This document shows positions 55,724 through 64,000 of a stretch of 64,000 bases of DNA, one piece after another (within the stretch, counting starts at the first letter, position 1; the number at the start of each line of letters is the position of its first letter). A program made the translations under genes and the position numbers. The notes under the pieces were generated by a model. It was not told where the DNA came from and did not search any database. It saw only the letters and a list, made by a program, of their open reading frames with translations. Source of the DNA: Meconema thalassinum (taxonomy: Eukaryota > Arthropoda > Insecta > Orthoptera > Tettigoniidae); assembly GCA_946902985.2 (NCBI GenBank), contig OX336393.1, positions 362,744,779 through 362,808,778 of the forward strand. Direction: 5' to 3'.

Positions 55724-57871
55724 ATTAGCCTACTTTCGATTTTTGCAAAAAATGAAAGTAGACTTATGAGATCAACACAGGGCGAAAAAAGTGTGTCTGT
55801 CTGTGTGTGTGTATGTGTGTGTGTGAGTCTGTGTGTGTGTGTGTCTGTGTGTGTGTGAGTGTGTGTACTCTGAATGTCTGTCCCCCCCTATCAATTCGAA
55901 CACGGTGAATGCGAATTGAACGAAATTTGGTACAAAGGTAGCACTAGCAAAGGACACCTCAGTGTCATGTTTTATATCGCCGCCATCTTGACGGAAACGT
56001 AATGGCGGCCACACAAATGTTCAAAGCTTAAATCAAATTACGACTAACCTAATCATCCGATCTCTACCAAATTTTGCAACAACATACCTTTGTGGGGGGA
56101 GCATCCTTTGACCAAACCAATAGGTCATCAGCGTAATAGTTTGCGGATGGCGGCCATCTTTGTGTGAAAATCGATTCCCCCTATTAATTCGAACACGGTG
56201 CAACCGAATGGAACGAAATTTGGTACAGAGGTAGTACTAACAAAAGGCACCTCAGTGTCATGTTTTATATCGCCGCCATCTTGACGGAAACGTAATGGCG
56301 GCCACACAAATGTTCAAAGCTTAAATCAAATTACGATTAACCTAATCATCCGATCTCTACCAAATTTTGCAACAACATACCTTTATGGGGGGAGCATCCT
56401 TTGACCAAACCAATAGGTCATCAGCGTAATAGTTTGCGGATGGCGGCCATCTTTGTGTGAAAATCGATTCCCCCTATTAATTCGAACACGGTGCAACCGA
56501 ATGGAACGAAATTTGGTACAGAGGTAGTACTAACAAAAGGCACCTCAGTGTCATGTTTTATATCGCCGCCATCTTGACGGAAACGTAATGGCGGCCACAC
56601 AAATGTTCAAAGCTTAAATCAAATTACGATTAACCTAATCATCCGATCTCTACCAAATTTTGCAACTACATACCTTTATGGAGGGAGCATCCTTTGACCA
56701 ATCTAATAGGTAATTCACCTGATAGTTTGCGGATGGCGGCCATCTTTATGTCAAAATTGATTCCCCCTATTAATTCGAACACGGTGGAACCGAATGGAAC
56801 GAAATTTGGTACAGAGGTAGCACTAGCAAAGGGCACCTCAGTGTCATGTTTTATATCGCCGACATCTTGACTGAAACGTAATGGCGGCCACACGAATGTT
56901 CAAAGCTTAAATCAAATTACGATTAACCTAATCATCCGATCTCTACCAAATTTTGCAACTACATACCTTTATGGAGGGAGCATCCTTTGACCAATCTAAT
57001 AGGTCATTCACCTAATAGTTTGCGGATGGAGGCCATCTTTATGTCAAAATTGATTCCCCCTATTAATTCGAACACGGTGGAACCGAATGGAACGAAATTT
57101 GGTACAGATGTAGTACTAGCAAAGGGCACCTCAGTGTCATGTTTTATATCGCCGCCATCTTGACTGAAACGTAATGGCGGCCACACGAATGTTCAAAGCT
57201 TAAATCAAATTACGATTAACCTAATCATCCGATCTCTACCAAATTTTGCAACTACATACCTTTATGGAGGGAGCATCCTTTGACCAATCTAATAGGTCAT
57301 TCGCCTAATAGTTTGCGGATGGCGGCCATCTTTGTGTCAGAATCGATTCCCCCTATTAATTCAAACATGCTGAAACCAAATGGAACGAAATTTGGTATAG
57401 AGGTAGCACTAGCAAAGGGCACCTCAGTGTCATGTTTTATATCACCGCTATCTTGATGGAAACGTAATCGCGGCCACCCAAATGTTAAAAGCTAAAATGT
57501 AATTACGACCAACCTAATAATCTAGTCTCTACCTAATTTTGCAACACCATATCTTTATGTGGGAAACATATTCTGACCAAACTGCAAGAACATCAGCCCA
57601 ATAGTTTGCAGATGGTGGCCAAGTATGTGTGCAAATCGATTCCCCCTATCAATTCAAACACGGTGAAACCGAATTGAACGAAATTTGGTACAGAGGTAGC
57701 ACTAGCAAAGGGCACCTCATATTCATGTTTAATATCCCTATAGCACGTTGTATTTCAACAAGCTCCTACAACCAACATTCAATCATACTCCTTGAAAAGG
57801 ACAAAGAGTTATAACAATACCCATGCATTTAGGAGAAAGTAGGCTATATGTTCTTTACTGAACATCTTGTT
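55724..57871 (+). mobile_element. Rolling-circle-like element, group 2, with ~294-bp tandem array
   Basis: 5' end TTATTAGCCTACTTTCG with an immediate hairpin partner (GAAAGTAGACT), TTATGAGATCA and a (GT)n-rich tract. 3' end GAAAGTAGGCT, hairpin ATGTTC-TTTACT-GAACAT, then CTTGTT. The plan is that of group 1, but the sequence differs. The interior has about seven units of ~294 bp; CGAAATTTGGTAC recurs near 55919, 56214, 56509, 56801, 57096, 57387 and 57678. No real coding frame; minus-strand frames repeat with the units. Confidence 0.7.
55913..57735. repeat. ~294-bp tandem repeat
   Basis: Units are very similar to one another. Each has a CCCCCTATTAATTCGAACAC start, GCCGCCATCTTGAC...AACGTAATGGCGGCC, and GCGGATGGCGGCCATCTT near the end. 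Confidence 0.9.
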
Positions 57872-58866
57872 TTTTAAATACCTTCATCTAGTATGTAAAT
57901 TAGTGATAAAAGAGTGCAGTTAGTAATAGTTGTAGTAATTTACTTTTCGTATCATCCAAACCATGAGGGGCCGATAATCTAGATGTCAGGCCCCTTAAAA
58001 CAACAATTATCTTAATCAATACCATTATAAATTAATTTTAGGAGCGTGGAACTTCTTGTTCATTAACCCTATGTATTAGGATGTTTGTTGAACCCGTGTA
58101 ATATTCCTCATTTTCGTGGTGAGTGGGAGTAACTCTTACTGGCTAACAAAAATAATAATTTTGAATGTTTCCTTCACTTTACAAAACAAATCTTGCTAAT
58201 TTTGGTTTGAGAAAAACGAATATGACTAAAGAAAAATTTGTGTTAGCTCTAGTTTCTGTGATACACAATAGATGTCAGTGTTTTATTTTAACGGATTAAG
58301 AGTAAACTATACATTTAAATTACATATTCCACCAACATTGCATTTACCAAGTTGGATTGTTTTATATGCACGCTATAGGTTTTCTTCCATGAATGAATAA
58401 TGTTCGAAGTTCCATGTTTCCGTCTCCGTCTATAGTAGAGTTGGGATGTGGGCCTGTTTCCTCGTGTTGAACTATTTATACCGGCGACGGTCACAACTAC
58501 CGGCAGGAATGAGTCATTCTCTTGGCGGAGGACAGTGCTTTGAGCAACAACCCCGAGTCTACGGCAGCAGCAGAAACGGAGCTTGCGTCAGGAGATTTTC
58601 CAAGACTCTCGCGTAACCAATATTTTAATTTTGTTCCACATTCAACATTGGTTATTTATAAAAGAACCCATAATCGTTGGTGAGTCAGACTTGTTTACAG
58701 AATAAATACATGGCACATTAGCAACTGTAGCACAGGTCTCCCTCCAACCTCTTCTTATTCAAGGACTGCTGTACATTTGAATATTAGAGCTATTCTGGCG
58801 CCTCATGAACATGTCGCACTGAAAGCATCTTAAGTAATGTACGGAAAAAATCACACCATCCATATC
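57872..58866. other. No gene; repeat end at 57963-58015
   Basis: GGGGCCGATAATCTAGATGTCAGG at 57967-57990 recalls 25325-25350. Near 58649 there is TTATTTATAAAAGAACCC and near 58700 AATAAATAC, but no gene can be tied to them. Confidence 0.4.
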
Positions 58867-58876
58867 AGTAAACTGG

Positions 58877-59390
58877 AGCGGCTTCGGTGGCGTAGTTGGT
58901 AGCATGCTGAGCTTCTAAGTCCAAGATCGCGGGTTCAAACCCGGCTGAAGTTGTCGGATTTTTTAAGAGCACTAAAATCCCTCAGTATTCCAACCTTCGG
59001 AGGTGAAGTAATGCCAGCGGTCCCATGTCATAGATTTATGGCATGAAATAGAACCTTCCACTAACTACTCTTGTGGAAGCTAAAATTTGCAGGTTAGTTT
59101 GAAAACGTTTTATTAGTTCCAACGATAGCCGCCAGGTGCTGACTGCGATGGCATTTAGTATCCACGTCCGCAACTAGGTGTCATGGACGACAGCATTTGG
59201 TTGCAAAAGTAGGAACTACTTGAAATAATTAATCGTCTGCAGTCCTTCTACTTGAATCACAGATAACACACACTAATACAGTCATCACAATTAACACCGG
59301 TTATCTGACAAATTCTACACACACCCAAAGTACACGGGGCTGCATGACCGCGTTGTCGCAGCCCCTGAACTAAGGAACCCACCAACCATT
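58877..59390 (+). repeat. tRNA-headed SINE, type I-B, full length
   Basis: Target duplication with one mismatch, AGTAAACTGG / AGTAAAATGG (58867-58876, 59391-59400). Head GGCTTCGGTGGCGTAGTTGG...CGCGGGTTCAAACCCGGC, tail ACCCAAAGTACACGGGGCTG. Confidence 0.8.
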
Positions 59391-59463
59391 AGTAAAATGG
59401 TCTACATAAGAATCCGAGCGTCGGGACATGCATATGAGGGTCATTTAACCGTGTGAGACTGAA

Positions 59464-59878
59464 GGTTTAAAACTTCGGTGCCGTAGTTGGTACCATGCTG
59501 AGCTGCTGTGCTCCTCATAGCGGGTTGAAACCCTGCCGAAGTCGTCGGATTTTTAAGAGCGTTAAAAATCTTTCAGTATGCGTTCCTTCGGAGGGGAAGT
59601 AAAACCGCCGGTCCCATGTCATAGAATTATGGCATGTAAAAGATCCTTCCACAGACTAAACTGATGTGGAGCTAAATTTCTAGGTTAGATTTCGTTGGAA
59701 CGCTGTATCAAAGTTCCAACGTTCACCACTAGGTATTATTAACATCTGGTAGTGAAAGTTGGAACTATTTGAAATTGAACGGAACGTGTAGCTCACCCTC
59801 TGGGTGTTCGCTGGAAACAGCTACAGACTCTGGCGAGCGAACGTACCCTCGGACACTCCCGGCATAAAAGCCATACGA

Positions 59879-59909
<31 letters not shown>

Positions 59910-59912
59910 CTA
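59464..59912 (+). repeat. tRNA-headed SINE, type I-A, with (AAAT)n tail
   Basis: Head CTTCGGTGCCGTAGTTGG...GCGGGTTGAAACCC, body CATAGAATTATGGCATG, tail GGACACTCCCGGCATAAAAG CCATACGATAAATAAATAAA. Same form as 7735-8140. Confidence 0.8.
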
Positions 59913-60064
59913 GGCAGATACGAGCTCGAGTCTGGCGAAGAGCAGGTTTAGAGATTTTTGTTGTTCTCCTATTTGAGGACTTGGATATCGTGACTATTTA
60001 GCCCCGTGTACTTGTGAGTGTGTGCATATTTATTTATACATCACATAATTTTCAGTTGAGACTA

Positions 60065-60276
60065 GCTTGCTGCGTGGCTCAGCGGTAACGTTCTCGATTG
60101 CTCTCCACTAGGCTGCAGGATCGAATCCTGGCGCAGTCAGCTGGCATTTGAGGGTGGGCAAATGTAAGGGAGCCGTGTCAGTAGGTTTACTGGCACGTTA
60201 AAGATCCCTTGCAAAATTCCGGCACTCCGGATTCCCACAAAGTCGCAGATGTTAAAGGGGACGTAAAAACAAATTA

Positions 60277-60330
<54 letters not shown>
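60065..60330 (+). repeat. tRNA-headed SINE, type III, with (ATT)n tail
   Basis: TTGCTGCGTGGCTCAGCGGTAACG head, CAGGATCGAATCCTGGC box B, body GGGAGCCGTGTCAGTAGG and TTTACTGGCACGTTAAAGATCC; a (TTA)n run at 60274-60330 is its tail. Confidence 0.8.
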
Positions 60331-60344
60331 ATTTGAGACTGTTT

Positions 60345-60827
60345 TGCCTTTCAGCGTCTAGTCTGCAAGCCTCTGTTTGCGAACAGGTTACCTTCATGAT
60401 CCCCTCTTAGCAGTTAGGACTGAAGCCTCCTCTGCTTCTACACCTGTCAATTTAAAATAATTCATCACTGAATACAACCATCGCGTTCTAGACCTACAGT
60501 ACCTCTGCTTCTCTTACCCTCTACTGCCGAACTCATTAACCTCTTAGATAATCTCTCATCACCCATTCTCTTCCCATGACCCCACCATCTGAGTCGGCAT
60601 ATACGAACAGCTTCATCTCGAGTGTTCATTTATAACTGAGCCTTTTATCTCTTCATTTTGTCCCTGAAATCTTTCGTGCTACCCACATTTCAGTTGCCTC
60701 TAACTTATGTATCAGATATTCTGAACCTATCCAGCTCTCACTTCCATACAGCAAGGTCGGTGTAAATACTGAGCGATGTAGGGAGTGTTTCGTCACTACA
60801 GTACATTAACTTATTTCTTACTGAATA
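60345..60827 (-). pseudogene. Degraded non-LTR retrotransposon C-terminal region
   Basis: On the minus strand: a TPTLLYGSESW-like start near 60770, then LEATEMW-type and CxxVMGRE-type words broken by stops, the usual order after the RT. The large number of stops marks an old copy. Confidence 0.55.
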
Positions 60828-61035
60828 CTGTACGTACTTGCCTGCTGATACCAAGATAGTGGGATTGAATCCTGGCACATCAGTTGGCATTTGAGGGTGT
60901 GGGAGCCGTGTCAGTATATTCACTGTCACGTTCAAGATCCCCTTCGGGGCAATATTCCGATACCTTGGGCGCCTCTAAAAGCCGCAGTAGTTAAATGGGA
61001 CGTAAAACCAATAGCATTATCATTAATTATTCTTA
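60828..61035 (+). repeat. tRNA-headed SINE, type III, 5'-truncated
   Basis: GGGATTGAATCCTGGCAC box B, GGGAGCCGTGTCAGTATATT, CAAGATCCCCTTCGGGGCAA and TTAAATGGGACGTAAAACC. Confidence 0.75.
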
Positions 61036-61059
61036 TATAGGCCCTATTGCTTTAATGTA

Positions 61060-61400
61060 AAATGTATGCTAAAGTTCTCCTGTTATTTCAAATTTCTGCG
61101 AGGTATATAAATTAGTTTGTAATAAAATTTCGTTCGAGAATAAAATTTTACAATATAAAAAAAGTTTTTTGCCCCCCCCCCCCCCCTTCACCCTCCCCCG
61201 CTATCTTCTGGAATGTGGAGACAACTTTTCCTGAGATAATGTGCATAAAATATCAATTTTTTTAAATGTATTTAAAGTGTTGGTAGCCTACTATAAATTT
61301 GTTTGTAATGTAATTTCTTTGGAGAATATAGCTTTACAATATAAACAGGTTTTTTTGCCCCCCCCCCCCCCCCTCCTCTTCTGGGATGTGGAGGCCATCT
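61060..61400. repeat. Two ~140-bp direct copies with poly-C tracts
   Basis: TAAATTAGTTTGTAATAAAATTTC...TTTTTTGCCCCCCC (to about 61190) and TAAATTTGTTTGTAATGTAATTTC...TTTTTTTGCCCCCC (to about 61375), each followed by CTTCTGG(A/G)ATGTGGAG. The spacing is about 190 bp. Confidence 0.7.
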
Positions 61401-62937
61401 CAAGGGGGAATTGAGATTTTAAAGGGTCTTCTCTTAATAGATCATGTTTATAAAATAAGGTCTCCTGTTACTACACGCTCGCTAAGAACCAGAAATTCTA
61501 TATCCTTGAACCTTCTGTACAATTTTTTGGGCACCCTTTGTCCTCCTATTGTAAATCTTGCAAGAAGTCAATAGAGCTACGGGTAGCCGCTCATGGCTTT
61601 TAATGTTGTCATGGATACACTACTTGTCACACTTGACACACATCTTCGCTCGGTGCGGTGATCTGATCAGCTGTTGTGTGGACGTCACTGTACTGTACCG
61701 TGACAGAACAGGGTCATACTCTCCCCTGTGTCACAGCTGACGAGATGGAACACAACCACCAGAAGGTCTGCGCAGCTGGGCTCGTTGATTTGTTCACGCG
61801 CAACGCTATGGTGGGAATTGTCCTTGTTATGAAAGGGTACGGATTTGTAAACTAGGGTCCACTACAGCACTATATATACTTGCGACTTTCTGCTCATAAA
61901 GATTTACTCTCAAACTTTGAACTTTAGCTAGGGCAATGATGTCGTTTAACCTCCCCCAAACCCCTCCTCCCTCCCCTAACCCACTTGTAATAGGCTGTGA
62001 CATAATGCAAACTGACAGGCGCAGGCATTACTGTGCCCCCTAAATTGCCTTGATTCTCCTACTACGGCCCCTCGACTCAGCCAGGACTTCGTTTTGCATA
62101 CGTGGTCATTATCTCCTCCCCTCTTCCCTCGATTCTCTCTCTCTTCTTCCCCATCCCCACCACAGCGCCGCCAAGTGCCGCGAGCAGAAACCAGAGTGGG
62201 AATGTAAGAGCATCAAATATGAAGCACACTTTCCTTTCCTTTTCCTGAAAGCTGTTAGTAGTATTTCAGCAAAAAGGCGCCGGCCGCCTCCATGCTGCTA
62301 CGAGTAGGCTAATGTAATTTGCCTATACGTGACGAGGTACTATCCCCTCCTCCACCCCCTTCCTACCCCTTCCACTGCTATTTTATTTCCTCGCTTCTCA
62401 TTCCCCCTTCCATTGCTGAAACTCATCACTCTCAATTCCACATACATCTCCTTGGAATTTTTACATCCCAACGCAATCAATGCCAGATATATATAAGTGA
62501 TATAAAAATGAAATCATTTACGAATGGTAAAAATGACAGGCATTAGAGTTGCAGGAGGTCCTTATGTATATTTCGACTGGTCGTCAGACGGACATCTGTT
62601 CCCTAATGAGTAGGGAACTAAATGTGTGTGGAGGGACAAGACTAGGAATCAATGCCCATACTTCTCTACTGCATCGGAGCAAGCAACATTTAGTGATTAA
62701 GTAATGTTTAACCAGCAGGCCCGACTGAAATAATTGCATTTTAAAATGGTTTGTTATGCGTACTAACGGATGGCTTACTTGAAATTATGATGTTGGTTCG
62801 TTAAGTCTTTGCCCCTGTTTTTTTAGCCAAAAATAAATACATATAGGTAATTACAAATATACGCAGACTAATGTTCTATGTACCTAACACAAATTTTCCA
62901 CATTGTCTCCACATGTGTCCCATCGCAGCACTAGATT
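61401..62937. other. No gene recognised; C-rich low complexity
   Basis: Pyrimidine-rich stretches at 61950-61985, 62110-62165 and 62340-62415. Frames here follow from composition. Confidence 0.4.
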
Positions 62938-63430
62938 TGAGATGCTCCTGTGGTAGAATTCAGCCGGCTGTCTGTGGAACCATCGTCGGACTGCTGTCTT
63001 GGCGTTATCGTTGCACGTGGTCGCTGTCTTGCCAGGAACTTCTCCAGCGGACCAAAAACGTGGAAATCACTAGGGGGCGAGGTCCGGACTGTATGGTGGG
63101 TAGTCCAGACTCTCCCAGTGAAATGACCGGAGCTTTTTGGTGGTTCTGGTTGCCACATGAGGTCCCGCATTGTCATGGTCCACTGAGGAAGTTCCTGGCA
63201 GGACAGCGATTCACGTGCAACGATGACGCCAAGACAGCAGTCCGACGATGGTTCCACAGTCAGCCGGCTGAATTCTACCACATGAGCATCTCAAGTTTAC
63301 TGCTGCGATTGGACAAAAGTCTGGACAAAAGTCTGGACAAAAGTCTGGACAAAAGTCTGGACAAATGTGGAGACTATGTGGAAATTTATTTTAATTACCT
63401 GTATAAAAATTGTTTTGCAAAAGAAAGAAA
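62938..63430. pseudogene. Inverted duplication of a mariner transposase C-terminus
   Basis: The plus-strand frame from about 63178 reads GPLRKFLAGQRFTCNDDAKT and WFHSQPAEFYHMSISSLLL, then LDKS repeats and CGDYVEIYFNYLY, the last block of a mariner-type transposase. The minus strand of 62938-63060 reads the same segment (FGPLEKFLARQR). The two copies face away from a ~115-bp centre. A 12-bp unit, GGACAAAAGTCT, is repeated four times at 63312-63361, where RxDKC should stand. Confidence 0.75.
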
Positions 63431-63485
63431 AAAGAAGGAAAAGTAGGGGTAAAAAGACTCCTCGATCCGCCCTCATATGTTAGTA

Positions 63486-63797
63486 CAGGGAGTCCGGGAA
63501 TGTTCTCCGCAGTGCCTACAAGCTGCTGCGAGAGATTACGTCACCAGTTACGTTGGCAGCACGGCTGTTGCTTGTATCATAACAAACAAACAGTAAACTT
63601 GATACTCACCACAGCCATTCATAACATACTGTTGCACTCTGCCAACGATCGAACTATACGCACTGACGAATTCGACAGCCCACAGCCCACACATGTGGCC
63701 TTCACCCTATCAGGGACATAGTGCTGCCAACTAAACTGATGACGCAACCACTCGCAGCTGCACGTAACCACTGGGGAGAACATTCTCGGATTCCCTG
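63486..63797. mobile_element. MITE, TA target site, related to 29874-30890
   Basis: TA on both sides (63484-63485, 63798-63799). The ends are inverted: CAGGGAGTCCGGGAATGTTC left and the complement of GAACATTCTCGGATTCCCTG right. The inner arms share TTACGTGCAGCTGCGAGTGG-type sequence with the left arm of 29874-30890. 312 bp, no coding capacity. Confidence 0.88.
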
Positions 63798-63799
63798 TA

Positions 63800-64000
63800 G
63801 CAGGATGTTGGTTTATAGCGTGATTCATCTATGGTAGGTTAAGATTATATGAAAGAAAGGTTTCTAGTAGATTAACACAAATTGTGCCCAACTATGTTAG
63901 GTGCTTAATTGGATGACATGTTTCGATCGTCAAGCGATCATAATCAGATCCTGGTCACTTAGTTAGTAATTGTTGTTTTAAGGGGCGGAACTATGAAGTC
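63800..64000. other. Unassigned end, with GACATGTTTCGATCG motif
   Basis: GGATGACATGTTTCGATCGTC at 63912 belongs to the loosely shared motif group seen near 14993, 41310 and 52385. Cut by the window end. Confidence 0.35.

Noticed and set aside
55772..57186. Repeated minus-strand frames starting MWPPLRF in the tandem array
   Set aside because: They recur once per ~294-bp unit, begin in the ATGGCGGCC motif complement and have no domain. They are a by-product of the tandem repeat.
63312..63361. LDKS repeats as a functional protein repeat
   Set aside because: A 12-bp microsatellite-type expansion inside a dead transposase end. The host frame is a pseudogene.

Overview
The window is animal nuclear DNA, most likely from an insect with a large, repeat-rich genome. 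It is AT-rich, has no bacterial-style gene packing, and is full of tRNA-headed SINEs, 5'-truncated non-LTR retrotransposons, mariner/Tc1, hAT and Helitron remnants, a Penelope-like element and an LTR element. The repeat types suit an arthropod, but I cannot name the species. I found no convincing host protein-coding gene, rRNA gene or intact tRNA gene. Nearly every long open frame is a transposon fragment or a shadow inside repeats.

Layout. 1-13 kb: SINEs in several families, including one SINE inserted in another (2341-2921), a rolling-circle-like element with tandem repeats (5952-7477), a SINE with clear target duplication (7735-8140) and a TIR element (8233-9773). 13-16 kb: a Helitron-like element and a large foldback (14912-15696). 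17-20 kb: two non-LTR retrotransposon fragments on the minus strand, one with an open reverse transcriptase. 22-31 kb: mariner fragments, a 31-bp minisatellite and three more copies of the rolling-circle-like family; one copy is split by a 1017-bp TA-inserting transposon that itself carries a Helitron fragment. 33-38 kb: two hAT elements with perfect 8-bp target duplications and a long-TIR element. 38.1-41.2 kb: a gag-only LTR retrotransposon with both LTRs, primer site, polypurine tract and a 4-bp target duplication. 42.6-43.3 kb: a long-TIR transposon with a broken transposase. 44-50 kb: LINE and SINE remnants and a small inverted-repeat element. 49.9-50.8 kb: the GIY-YIG end of a Penelope-like element. 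53-55 kb: nested SINEs. 55.7-57.9 kb: a second, sequence-divergent rolling-circle-like family built on a ~294-bp tandem repeat. 58-64 kb: SINEs, a LINE remnant, an inverted duplication of a mariner transposase end, and a TA-flanked MITE.

The most interesting signal is the rolling-circle-like (Helentron/HINE-type) family. Two divergent groups keep the same architecture: a short motif at the 5' end, its inverted complement near the 3' end, a 3' hairpin followed by CTTGTT, and an interior of ~294-bp tandem repeats carrying ATGGCGGC motifs about every 147 bp. The paired terminal motifs differ between groups by a compensating base change, which points to selection on the pairing. The window also gives a layered insertion history: SINE in SINE, SINE split by LTR element, transposon in rolling-circle element, Helitron in transposon, and hAT in mariner/LINE debris.
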